From Paratinospora sagittata (Eukaryota > Streptophyta > Magnoliopsida > Ranunculales > Menispermaceae), in assembly GCA_035771175.1 (NCBI GenBank), contig CM069593.1, positions 22,718,456 through 22,782,455 of the forward strand: a stretch of 64,000 nucleotides of DNA, given 5' to 3'. Below, in pieces: positions 35,752 through 47,505 of this stretch (positions are counted from its first letter, which is position 1; the number at the start of each line of letters is the position of its first letter). The notes below the pieces were generated by a model. The model was not told the DNA's origin. It did not search any database and worked only from the letters and a program-made list of their open reading frames with translations. The translations under genes were made by a program, and so were the position numbers.

Positions 35752-35892
35752 ACCGATCGACAACTAACATTCTGGCCAAACGATCACCGATCGGTGATTT
35801 ATCATTTACCAAAGGGCTATTGGTGATCGAACGGTTAAGCAGCGGTGTGAACTTATAAATCTATAGTGAGGAAGAAGAGATCACCGATCGGT
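35752..35892. repeat. MULE left terminal inverted repeat
   Basis: Its reverse complement matches 58655-58771 in two blocks: ACCGATCGGTGATCTCTTCTTCCT with ATAGATTTATAAGTTCA, and CTTTGGTAAATGA with ATCACCGATCGGTGA and GGCCAGAATGTTAGTT. About 25 extra bases separate the blocks here. The outer edge meets gypsy copy B at 35751. Confidence 0.75.
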
Positions 35893-36540
35893 AAAAAAGG
35901 AAACCAAAGAAACCAACTGAGCATTCTACCCAAATTGTTATTTCCTAATGATCTTGCGATACCTCTGACTGGTTACCGATCGGTTAGACATCAAACAAAC
36001 GGTTACCAATAATCGAAGGAACGAAGAAGCAAATCAGTCACCACAAGGTAAATGATCGATTAATTATCAGTAATCATTTTAGTCGGTTATTAAATTTTCA
36101 ATCTGTGACCGGGCGGATACCACTACCTTACCGTTCTTTAAGTTATCTCCCTGGTAAGTTAAATGTATCGTACCACTTGACAGAAACTCGTCACCTCAAT
36201 GTCATGTCGAACTAGGGAAGTATATTACCCTTTTCATTGACAACAAAGAGCCTCTTCATTTACAAAGATTTCGACCGATCGTTGCATATCGCTGCACTTT
36301 TCAAAAATGATAAGTCCACTGTTTGCGAAAATTAAAGGAAGATGGTATTACCTATTATGCGAGCTTTACCATACCTATTGAACTCTACTACATACACTAC
36401 TCACTCTTTACGCATTACTCTTTGCGCACTACTCAACCATGCACAAATTTGAATTGATAGTTTGAAAAATCATCCATCATGTCCAATCCTTACCGTAATT
36501 TGCATTATCGATCTCTTATTTGAATATTTTTTATTTACCG
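35893..36540. other. MULE 5' subterminal region
   Basis: Noncoding. It has scattered ACCGATCGGT-type sites (for example 35975-35984) and weaker variants around 36020-36130. TTTCTTTGGTTTCC in inverted sense near 35895-35915 recurs at the right end (58823-58840), suggesting subterminal repeats beyond the main inverted blocks. Confidence 0.55.
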
Positions 36541-37100
36541 ATTGGTACCGATCGGTAATTTGTCTGAACATTATTTACCGATCGATTATTTGTGTAATTG
36601 TTACTTACCGAGCGTTAGTTCCCTTGATCATTAATTACCGATCGATTATTTATCTATCTCTATTTATCGATCGGTAATTTGTTTGAAGATTATTTACCGA
36701 TCGGTAATTTGTTTGAACATTATTCACCGATCGGTTATTTGTTTGAACATTATTCACCGATCGGTTATTTGTGAAATTGTTACTTACCGAGCGTTAGTTC
36801 CTTTGATCATTAATTACCGATCGATTATTTATCTATCTCTATTTACCGATTGGTAACTTATTTGAAGATTATTTACCGATCGGTTATTTTTGTAATCGTT
36901 ACTTACCGAGCGTTAGTTCCTTTGATCATTAATTACCGATTGATTATTTATCTATCTTTATTTACCGATCGGTAATTTGTTTGATATTTATTTACCGGCC
37001 AGTTATTTTTATAATCGTTATTTACCAATCGGTTTATTTTTATGATCTTTATTTACGGATAGGTTATTTTTATAATAGTTATTTGTCGATCAATTCGACA
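36541..37100. repeat. Dense ACCGATCGGT minisatellite with higher-order units
   Basis: Units of about 30 bp (TTTACCGATCGGTAATTTG then TTTGAACATTA) repeat in tandem; exact palindromes start at 36547, 36696, 36726, 36756, 36875 and 36964. A longer unit opening TTACTTACCGAGCGTTAGTT recurs at about 36600, 36780 and 36900, so short repeats are nested in a higher-order repeat. It lies directly upstream of the transposase and may be its regulatory region. Confidence 0.85.
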
Positions 37101-37140
37101 AGTTGCTGATAGTTAGTTATGTTTCATCTCCAGAGATATT

Positions 37141-39526
37141 ATGTGCCTGTGTTATGTCACTATGGTGGTTCGCACCGTGGGAAAACCATTTGCAACAACC
37201 TACCATGGTGGAACATGTAACGTAATTACCGTAAATTATCCCGTGATGTTTGTGGACTTCAAGAGGAAAGTGTTGGAAGCTTTTGGACTTCAGCACAACA
37301 CCTATCCTTACAAATTGATCTACTCTCTGGACGAAAATAAGAAAGAGATATTTGCACATGATTTATCCGGGCAAGATGATTTATTGACCACGTTTGATTT
37401 ATTTTAATGTTATGATTGTGAAAATGTGATCATATACATCAAGAAAAATCATACAAGTATTGATCTGAGGATTCCATACCTCAATGTACCATTCACGGCC
37501 TCAGAAGATGAATGCGGTGAAAATTTTAATGTGAAATATCGGCACGATGATCTTGACAACCCTATAGTTGATGATGAATTTGTGCCATTGGATGATCAAC
37601 ATGATAATCAGGACTGTTGTACTTCTTAATATTCAATGAATGTCTAAAAATAACAATCACGGGCACGATGATAACAATAACACTATAGTTGATGATGATT
37701 TTGTGTCATTGCACGATCCAATTGGCACACAGGAAGGTGGTTCTTCTCAATGCTCTACTGGTTCAAAGGTATATGATTACGTACCCATAAAATGTGCAAT
37801 GGATGGTTATTTATCTGAAGAGGATGGCTTCACATGGAAAGGAGATTTTATTGTCGGCCAGACATTTAAAGACAAGCAAGCATTTGTAAAAGCATTGAGA
37901 GAGAATGTCATGTACAAGAACTATGAGTATGTGGCTACCAAGATGAAGTCAGGTGTTGTACCTGCAAGATACATTGATGAAAATTGTCAGTGGAGGATAC
38001 ATGCATCCATTGTCGGGGATCATTTCACGATCAAACGATATGAGCCTAAGCACACTTGCTCTTTCTCGTTTCGCAGTCGTGGACATCGTAATACCAAATG
38101 TTCCTATATTACTCTATGGATTAGGGATCGTCTTGCCAATCATCCTACGTACTTACCTGCTGAGATAAAAACTGATTTTAGAAAAGAGTTTGGAGTGACA
38201 TTGAGCTATTTCAAGGCATGGTACGCAAAAGAAATGGAAACAGATCAAGTATTCGGTAAGTGGGAAGAGTCTTTTAGGGACTTACCTCGTTACTTCTTAG
38301 AGTTACAACGTATGGATCCCAATGTTGTTTTAGCACTTGACATTAACAGTGATAAGACATTTAATAGGATGTTTTGGGCTTTTGGTCCATTTGTAAGAGC
38401 CTATTAGGGTACTATGCGCAAGATTCTATTGGTTGATGGGACACACCTAAGAGAAAAATATCTTGGGTATCTGTTGATTGCTACTGCGTATGATGGTGAC
38501 AAATGCCTACTTCCTATTGCGTTTGCTATGGTCGAGTCAGAATGAGCTGAAAGTTGGAAGTGGTTCCTAGATATCGTTACAGATAGAATAACTGGTCGTG
38601 ATGCCAAATTTGTGTTGATATCTGATAGGAATCAAGGTTTGCTACGAACCGTGCCAACAATCTTGCCCAATGTCCATCATGCATACTGCGTTCGACATTT
38701 AGCCCAAAATCTTTACAGTGCCTTCGAAGATGACACTGCTCGAAAATTGTTTTGGGTTTTGGCTAGAGCATATACACCTATGAAATGGGATAATGTCCTA
38801 GGTAAAATACAAGAACAATGTGGTTCAGATGTGGTTATGTGGATTATGGACTCAGAACCAAATCATTGGGCACGTTCCATGTTCCCAGGTCGAAGATATG
38901 ATTTATTAACTACAAACCTTGCCAAGAGCTACAAAAATGTGTTAAAGCTCGCAAGATCTCTACCACCTGTGAAGATGATCGAAACAATTCGACATTGTGT
39001 TGCAGAATATCATTATAACCGTCATTGTAAAGCAGAAGAGATGAATGGTGTGGTTAGTACGAGGGCGCAAGAGCACTTACATGTTGTTACTGAATGGTCT
39101 CGAAGCAAGTCTGTGATTGCGTATGGGAACATGGAATATGGCATTGACACCGAGTTCAAAAAAAATCACGTGAATTTGCGATTAGGATCGTGCACATGCA
39201 ATCGATGGTACTTTGATGGTTTACCTTGTTCACATGCAATGACCGCCATAACCTATCATAATCATAATGTGTATTCATTTTGCGAGAATTACTTCATGAT
39301 TGCAACATACAAGATGACATATTCAGAATTTTTTCATCCCACGCTAGACAAGAGTCAGTGGCCACAAGCATCGGACTGTCTTCTTGTACTTCCTCCTAAG
39401 GGCTGAGTGCCTCCTGGGCATCCGTGCAAGCATCGTATACCATCTAAAGGTGAAATATGTCATGTAAAGTGTGGTAGATGCGGTGACTATGGCCATAACC
39501 GCAGGACATGCAAAAAACCAATGTAA
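37141..39526 (+). pseudogene. mudrA-type MULE transposase
   Basis: The N-terminal segment (37141-37629) has a PB1-like VRTVGKPFATTY domain with one TAA at 37405. After a frame change near 37635 the main frame runs 37640-39526. In order: a repeated acidic VDDEFVPL/VDDDFVSL stretch; the MuDR DNA-binding domain with its Cys/His pattern (ENCQWRIHAS...PKHTCSF); the MULE DDE domain (LLVDGTHLREKYLGYLL with the first Asp; LISDRNQGL with the second; HHAYCVRHLAQNL); the SWIM finger CTCNRWYFDGLPCSHAM; and a CCHC knuckle CGRCGDYGHNRRTC. In-frame stops at 38405 (TAG), 38543 (TGA) and 39404 (TGA) interrupt it. The last falls where relatives have Arg, as expected of CGA to TGA decay. It would cut and insert the MULE, but is inactive unless read through. 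Confidence 0.88.
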
Positions 39527-40912
39527 CTGAAGCACTGGCAGGTCAGTTTTATAATTACCGTTTATCAACCAATCGGTTTGATTTGTAACCGATCGATAAG
39601 AACCTTAGTAGGAATATTAACCGATCAGTGGATGTTTTAACCGATGCGTTATTTTTAACCGATTGGTCAATTGTTCATTGTAATTACCGATCAAGGGAGT
39701 TTGTTGCAGAAAATCATTTTCTTTTAATTTTTAATATTTTTTGTCCATTTCGTAGTTGTTTACATTATTTTCATGAAAAATTAGATAATGCTTAATAATA
39801 AAATTATAAACAAAGTGATATAATTATTACCGATCGGGTACCTACAAAGCAGATAAGTGCATAAAATCATTTTTATTTTATATTTTTAATATTTCTTGTC
39901 CATTTCACTGTTGTTTAAATGATGAACCGATCGGTTAACCATGTTATGGCCGATCGGTATAGATAATTATTATCGATTGTGTATTGATCGGTTGATTTCT
40001 TACTGATCAGTGGATGTTTTAACCGACAGTCGGTTCTACTGATTTCTCATTTGTATCGGTAAATATTCTGCTACTTATTTTCACGGTCCACTTTCTTCAC
40101 CGATCGGTAATCGAAAATTGACCGATAGTTTATCGGTAAGAACATTGTAACAGAAGCACATGCAAAAAACTATGGATATGCAAAAAACCAATGTAACAGA
40201 AACACTGGCAGGTCAGTTTTATAGTTGTTTACACGATTTGTAACCAATCGGTAAGAACCTTATCCGAGCGGTTGGATCATTAACCGACCGGTCAATTATT
40301 CATTGTAATTACCGATCAAGGGAGTTCATAGTTGTTTACATTATTTTAATGAAAAATCAGATAATGCTTAATAATAAAATTATAAACATAACGATATAAT
40401 TATTACAAATCGGTTAATAGTTTTACCCGATCGGTAACCGATCGGGTACCTACAAATGCAGATAAGTGTAGAAAATCTATTTTATTTTTTATTTTTAATA
40501 TTTCTTGTCCATTTCACAATTGTTTAAATGATTTTAATCAAAAATTAGACAATGCTTAATAATAAAATAATAAACAAAAAATCTGCCGATAACTATTAAC
40601 CGATCGGTATGATTTCCTCCCGATCGGTAAATTCGTGGATACCTTATTCGTTAGGATACCGATCGGTTAATAGTTTAACTGGTCGGTTAACCATGTTCTT
40701 TTCGATCGGTATAAATAATTATTACCGATTGTGTACCGATCGAGTGATGTCTTACCGATCGGTAAAAACCTTATACAATCGTTTACCAATCGGTGGATGT
40801 TTTACCCGACATTTTTCTCATTTCTATCGGTAAATATTCTGCCACTTATTTTCACGGTCCACTTTCTTCACCGATCGGTAACCGATAATTGACCGATAGT
40901 TTATCGCTCGGT
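39505..40912. repeat. Tandem duplication of ~0.7 kb after the transposase, rich in ACCGATCGGT
   Basis: CAAAAAACCAATGTAAC plus CACTGGCAGGTCAGTTTTATA occurs at about 39510 and 40185. AGATAATGCTTAATAATAAAA occurs near 39783 and 40347 (and a variant near 40550). TTTTCACGGTCCACTTTC plus the motif occurs near 40079 and 40850. The copies start with the last codons of the transposase, so the duplication began at its 3' end. Motif sites lie between the shared blocks (for example 40099 and 40870). It separates the two MULE genes. Confidence 0.75.
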
Positions 40913-40951
40913 AATCGATAATTCTTAAGATTGTCATTCCGACTTCCCGCC

Positions 40952-40959
40952 TATAAATA
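40952..40959 (+). promoter_or_regulatory. TATA box of the DUF1985/Ulp1 gene
   Basis: TATAAATA lies about 90 bases upstream of the first ATG (41049) and downstream of the motif-rich block. Its position suits a start site near 40985. Confidence 0.6.
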
Positions 40960-41048
40960 AGGTTATATTTGCTGTGCTGACCCACAACGCTACTGTTGGA
41001 AAAAAAAATTCTTCATTTTTGCAAACATTTGCTACCACCTGCACACCA

Positions 41049-41740
41049 ATGGATCGAACCGTGCAAAACCTCTCATCATGTAAGGCAATTCGAAGCCTTT
41101 AGGACAGTTTGTCTGATGCGAAGAAGAAGTTATTGGACGATGAGGTCTTCGGTCCGTTATGGAAGGTGTCGGATCTGCAAATGACTAGTGTTTTAATCCA
41201 TTGTTTTGTTGTGGGGTATAAGGGCAACGGTGTTTTCCATCTGGGGGAAAATAAATTTTCTTTAAAATCGGTCGATGTTGCACTTGTTCTTGGGTTAAAG
41301 GTCCGCGAATGAACCTTCACAGATGCGCCTCAAGATTCAATTTCTGATTCTATAAAGAAATTTCTCCCCCTTGACGGTGAATCTTCGAGTCAAAAGGTTA
41401 AGGCCAAACATATTTTGGCTGCTCTTCAAACCACCGACTTATCGGACGTCTGCTTCAAAAACCTCGCTAACATGTACATGTTAGCCTCATTTTTTATTCC
41501 TGATACTCACCACTCCCTTTCAACGAAATATATTTCATTGATTGATGACGTCCAGAGGTGTAGGGACTATCACTTGGGTCTCGTTGTGTATGGTTATTTA
41601 ATAGACAATTTGGCATAGGCGAAATTGTAGTGCGAGAAGAAAAGACACAATATATTTGGATGCGTTCACGCGTTGCAAGCCTGGGTGTATGAAAGGTTTC
41701 CATCCTTGGCACCCTCGACTACTTCGACAAACTTTCCAAG
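41049..41740 (+). pseudogene. First exon: DUF1985-like domain
   Basis: From MDRTVQNLSSCKAIRSL, one frame runs to the LTR at 41741 with four stops (41082 TAG, 41310 TGA, 41616 TAG, 41628 TAG). Diagnostic stretches are LIHCFVVGYKGNGVFHLGEN, FSLKSVDVALVLGLKV (the VTGL-like core of DUF1985), KNLANMYMLASFFIP and HALQAWVYERFPSLAP. In VANDAL elements proteins of this class bind short motifs in element DNA. Assignment is by motif pattern only. Confidence 0.65.
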
Positions 41741-42916
41741 TGTGACGCCCCAAAAATTATTTCATATAGCCCATAACCTATTGGCATTTTGCTCAAACTC
41801 TATGTGTTTGCCTTGATGTGTTTGTTTGCTTGTTTGATGTTTGATGTGTTGATTTTATGATAACTTTATGTTGGGTGCGTCAAATGGACTTGGGGATATT
41901 ATAAATGGGTCCGGAACGCAATTTTACATAGAAATCGCCTGGTTATATGCGAAATTCCGATGTGTATCGAGCGCGCAATGACAAAATGAAAAATGAATTT
42001 TTGGGTGGGCCCAAGCTCGTGTACATAAGCAAATAGCACCCAAATTAGGTTCATTTGCACGTCTTTGACTTAGAAAAGAGGGGAAACAAGAGGAGAGGAG
42101 AAAAAAAGAACGAAACCTAGGGTTTTGGAGTTCTTGCTCAAATCCCTCCTAAGGTGTGTGTTTCTTGCCTTTTTTCCATTAATCTCTTTCATTTCTGCAA
42201 ATGGACTGTATTTTGACCTAAGAAATGCTATGGGTTTCGTTTTGAATGAGTTCCAAACCTAGGGTTCCCTTGCATGTATGTTTTTATGAACCTTAGTATT
42301 AAATGGAAGACATTGATACCATTTTCCCCAATTTCTTACTTGGATTTGGTGGACCTCCTTGTAAATGAACCTACCCTTGGTTCATGGTCTTAGACTTTTC
42401 CACATAGCTTGCATGTCAACTATGTTAGGCTTATGGATGATAGAAACTGATCCATGTATTTTGTTAGAGATTTCCATGGTGAAATCATAGGGTTTAGGTC
42501 AAATTGCCCTTACTTGGTTCATTGACCTAGAGTTCAGAACATGCTTTGCATGTCAACTATGTTGACCAAGTGGGCATTATTGATGAGCCTATGATGTTAA
42601 ATCAGTAATTTACATGGCTGAACATGGTGACCTAGTGTAAATCGGCAATATGGCCTAAGTATGAAAATTTTCATATTTTAGGGCTTTTAATGTTTTTGAC
42701 CTAGAAATATGGAATTGATGCAATTTATGTCTAATTGAGCATGATTAGAGTTGTTTAAGCTACTGATTAAGTAGTAGTGACCATGTCATGGGTTGGGTCA
42801 ACATATGATTAAATTCCCCAATTTGGGCATGTTTATGCCCAGGAATTGAAAATCATTATTTTTTATTAAATTAGTGAATTGTGAATGGAATCTAGGCATT
42901 AGAGGCCTATGGCATG

Positions 42917-44692
42917 AGAGATTCACTTTGTATTCTGACCATAAGAGCCTCAAGTACTTGTTCTCTCAGAAGGAATTGAACATGAGGCAGAGAAGGTGGT
43001 TAGAGCTCCTCAAAGACTATGATTTTACATTGGAATACCACCCAGGTAAAGCCAATGTAGTGGTTGATGCGTTGAGCAGGAAGCGGGTAGAGACAGTTAT
43101 GGTAGCACGCCAGATGTCTCATGAGTGGAGACTACTTGAGGCGGCTACGGTTATGAGTATATGTGCTACCCCTTCAGATCAGATTGTGATACGTGCTCAA
43201 ATGAGAGCTCAGCCTACACAAGTCCAGGAGGTAATTGACCAACAGAGACTTGACGTTGATTATGGGATGTACAAGTCTTGGGCTGAGAGCCGTGATTTTA
43301 CTGATTGGCACTTGTCCTCTGATGGTGCCTTGAGATTTAGGGGACGTTTATGGGTTCCCGCAGATCCACGACTTAGACAGAGTGTTCTCCAAGAGGCTCA
43401 CAGATCTCATTATGCTATTCATCCTGGCGGAACCAAGATGTATCATGATATGAAAAGAATATATTGGTGGCCCGACATGAAGAGGGAGATAGCTCAGTTC
43501 ATTCAGAGGTGTGAGATCTGTCAAAGAGTCAAAGCTGAGCATCAGAGGCCTGGAGGGCAGATGCAACCACTTGCCATTCCTGAGTGGAAATGGGAGCACG
43601 TCACTATGGACTTTGTTGTGGGATTACCCAACACCCCGAGGAGACATAATGCTATTTGGGTTATTATTGATCGCTTGATCAAGTCCGCTCACTTTCTACC
43701 GGTGAACACTAGGGATTCTATGGACAAGCTGAGCAGACTCTATATGCGAGAGATAGTCAGATTACATGGAGTGCCAGTTTTAATTGTGTCAGATAGGGAT
43801 CCGAGGTTTACATCGGTATTCTGGCAGGGGTTGCAGAGGCCGCTCGGCACTAGACTAGATCTCAGTACCGCTTTTCACCCCCAGACGGATGACCAGTCTG
43901 AGAGGTTGATATCGATTTTAGAGGATATGCTTCGAGCTTGTGTCCTTGAGTCCAGTGGTAACTGGGAGGAGTACATACATCTGTGTGAGTTCACGTACAA
44001 CAACACCTATCAGTCCAGTATTGGCATGGCTCCTTTTGAGGCATTGTATGGTCGACCCTGTAGATCTCCGATCTGTTGGACGGAGGTAGGGGATGTTGCG
44101 GTGATGGGACCAGAGTTTGTACAAGAACACACAGAGAAGATTAAGAGGATCAAGCATAATATGAAAGTAGCCCAAGACAGGCAGAAGAGTTTCACTAATG
44201 CCAAGCGAAAGACCGTAGAGTTCGAGGTGGGTGACCAAGTTTTATTGAAGGTCTCACCTCAGAAGGGTCAAACTAGATTTGGGATAAAAGGCAAGCTCGC
44301 TCCGAGATTTATTGGGTCGTTCGAGGTTTTAGAACGAATTGGCCCCGTCGCTTACCGATTAGCCTTGCCACCTCAGTTAGCAGCAGTCCACAATGTCTTT
44401 CATGTGTCAATGCTGAGAGTGTACAAGAGTGATTTTGATCACGTCTTGGACTGGAGGAACATTGAACTGAAGCAGGATGGGACTTATGATGAGGAACCTA
44501 TTCAGATACTTGACCGGAAGGTCCAGAGGTTACGTAACCGCGAGATTCCGATGGTTAAGGTGAGATGGCAGTTCCATGGCGAGGAGCAGGTTACTTGGGA
44601 GCGTGAGGACTACATGATGGAGCATTTTGCCGAGTTCATGGGCTTAGGTAATTTCTTAACCTTAAAACTTCGAGGACGAAGTTCATTCTAAG
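42917..44692 (+). pseudogene. Ty3 chromovirus pol: RNase H, integrase, chromodomain (5'-truncated)
   Basis: Open without stops from the junction to TAA at 44689. RNase [21 protein letters not shown] and [14 protein letters not shown]. Integrase: HHCC finger ([11 protein letters not shown] ... CEICQ), then [21 protein letters not shown] and the Glu helix [19 protein letters not shown], giving [26 protein letters not shown]. Chromodomain: [20 protein letters not shown] then [12 protein letters not shown]. The integrase would insert cDNA, with the chromodomain targeting histones. LTR, gag, protease and RT upstream are absent; the ATG at 42874 belongs to the host LTR. It is the best-preserved pol in the window, suggesting a recent insertion. 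Confidence 0.9.
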
Positions 44693-44702
44693 GTGGGTGT
44701 GA
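44690..44702 (+). other. Polypurine tract of the truncated chromovirus
   Basis: AAGGTGGGTGTGA starts inside the pol stop codon TAA and ends at the LTR start TGTGACGCC at 44703. Confidence 0.75.
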
Positions 44703-47505
44703 TGTGACGCCCTGAAAATTATTTCATCTAGCCCATAACCCAATTGCATTTTGCCCAAACTCTATGCGTTGCCTTGATATGTTTGGTGTTTGTTTTATGG
44801 TTGTTTAATGTTTGTATAGTTGATGCTTGATAATGTATATAAATATGTGTATCATAAATTGTATATGGGTCATGTTAAATTAAAGTATAATGCATATGTT
44901 ATTATTTATGGGGTCCATTAAACCATGAATTGATATGGGTTAGGATTGATTGAATAAAAGGATAAATGAGAATGAAAATTTGGTGTATTAAATGGATTGG
45001 ACATTTAAAATACATGGAAGCATGAGATTGGTTAAAGTACATGTGGTTGGTATGGGTAGTATGAGACCAACACATGTGAAGGTTGGTGCATGAAAGTTGG
45101 CAAGTGTCCCATGCCCACTTCTCTTCTCCAAGGAAGTGCTAGAAAGTAAGGTGAGTGGAGGGAATCCAAGAATGTGCTACAAGAATATGCTAGAAAGTGA
45201 GGTGAGTGGAGGGAATCCAAGAATGTGCTACAAGAATGTGCTAGAAAGTGTGGTGAGTGGAGGGAATCAAGGAAGTGCTAAAAAGTGAGGTGAGTGGAGA
45301 GAAAGGAAAAAAATAAAAGAAAAGAAGAGAAAGGAAAGAAGAAGAGAAAGAAAGAAGGAGTTGCTTGAGGAAAATCTCTGCAACATTTTCATCAAAGTGG
45401 TGGATCCTCGGGATATATGGTCAGATTGAGCTTAAATTTTTCAGAAAGTTCGTAGCTTATGGCTGTGCATTCTGAACGGTGGAGATCTTGATTAGATGTT
45501 TCGTCTAAGAGATCTAACCTCTCAAACAAAGCTGGTCGGAAATTCTGGATTTCTCGCACCGTTTTGCTCAAACTTATAGATCTCCTCAATCAACCGTTGG
45601 ATGGATATCGAATTTGGGTATGTAGTTTACAACTGATATTTCTGAATTCCGAACGGTGAAGATGTTTATGTGTTAAGTATGTTGTGTGATATAGTCATTT
45701 GCGTTTGAGTATTTGCAGCAGGAATGGAGAAATTATCTGATTAGAGACTTGTTCATCAAAGATACTTATCTTTTCTGTCCACCGTTGGATTGGGCTGATA
45801 TTTGGACAGAAGATTTGTTTCTTCACATACTTCAATCTCTATGGTTGAATTTGTGATTACATATTTTTGTTGGTAGATTGATACATCTGAATAGAATATT
45901 AAATGAAGAATTGGTAGGGTTGCTTGTATTAGACCTAAATTTAGAATATGAACTTAGACCTTTCCAAATAGCTTGCATGTCAACTATGTTGACCTAGTTG
46001 CCATTGTTGATGAACCCATGATGCAAAATCAGTGATATACATGGCTGAACATGGTGACCTAGTGTAAATCGGCAATATGGCCTAAGTATGAAAAATTTCA
46101 TATTTTGGGGCTTTTGATGCTTTTGGCCTAGAATCATTGAATTGATGCAACTTATGTTTAATTAAGCATGATTAGGGTTGATTATACTGCTGATTTGGTG
46201 GTTGTGACCATATCATGGGTTAGGCCTACTTGTGATCAAGTGACCCAATTTGGGCATGTTTATGCCTAAGGAATTGAAAATCAGTATTTTTGATTAATAA
46301 AATGGTTTATGAATGAGAACTATGCATTAGAGGCCTAAGTCATGTGATTTGAGTTGAATGATGGGATTAGATGAGATTTAGGCCTATTGTCTATATGTGG
46401 GCTGATTTAGGGTTGATGTGTAATGTGTATGTAATTGAGCATAGAAATTAATGTATGGTAGGATATTGATGAATGTTTCAGGATCTTGATTGGGTTGATT
46501 CGGTTTGGTGGTCGTGTGTGGTTAAATACTCTCGCGAGGCTTGGTTGTGAGTAGACTTCATTTATAATTATATCTTTTATGTCATCATATCACTTATATA
46601 TATTGTATGTTGAAAGCATGAATGTCTTCTAATGTTTTGAATGATGCATTGATTTGAGAAAACCTTATGACTTTGGTTGGGCCCATCTATCTGGCTAATA
46701 GGGGGACTTAACCTTGTCATAGGAGGGTTTTAAAAAGGAAATGATTGGGGTCAACGGTACGGTGAAATGGACGTGCACTAGTAACCCCAATGCATGTGGA
46801 ATGTGGATCCAAATTGATAAGCTTTTGCATCGAACGTATTATAAATGCTTGATATCTATATGTTATGAGCTTTTAATCATGCTACACATTGACATGCATA
46901 CATGATATTTATTGATGAGTATTGATAGCATATTTGAATTCTATTCACTGGGCACCGTTGGCTCACCCTCATTTTCCTCTTTCAGGTCCTTCTGTCCTGA
47001 ATAAAGGCAAAAGAGCAGTCATATATTGAGGGTCTTGCCTGCGAAAGAATTCAAAGCCTCGATGTGAGTTGAGAGGCATTTTGATTGAACTGTGTTTTAA
47101 ATTATGAAGTATTATATTTTTGATTATGTAATTATAATACTTACCACATTGTAGTATGGGTGAGTTGGGACTTGTTAGATAGACCATGTGGGCATATGAC
47201 GGTTTTTATTTGTACCCACAATTTTGGACTTTATGTGTATGTCAATTTTAATAGACTGTAAGGATTATGATTTTATTTATGGTTCATTTTTATGGATTAT
47301 CTCTTGTCTTGGATGATTAATACGGTGGGTAGTTTTGTTTAGTACCTTTTGATACTATGTCGTTGTTTGAGATAAGGCTCGTAGGGTCTCAACCACCTCA
47401 CGGGAGTTGAGGAGTGGTCGGAGATGCCTACGCCGGGAGTCCCGCCCCGGCATTCCGCATGTCATTCCCTGCAGGGTTGGTGGTCCGGGGTGCGGGGTCG
47501 CCACA
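44703..47505 (+). repeat. 3' LTR of the truncated chromovirus (2803 bp)
   Basis: Starts TGTGACGCCCTGAAAATT and ends GGGGTCGCCACA; followed by GCATG (47506-47510), which also stands immediately left of the insertion (42912-42916). It is colinear with the solo LTRs at 14057 and 16182, so this gives the family's autonomous parent: a Tekay-like chromovirus with 2.7-2.8 kb LTRs. Near 45150-45290 a 60-bp AAGTGAGGTGAGTGGAGGG-type repeat is expanded. Confidence 0.9.

Noticed and set aside
42874..42916. N-terminus of the 605-codon ORF
   Set aside because: These codons come from the host LTR; the RNase H homology starts at the insertion edge 42917, so the ATG is accidental.
43918..44238. 106-codon minus-strand ORF
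   Set aside because: Antisense shadow of a well-supported integrase.
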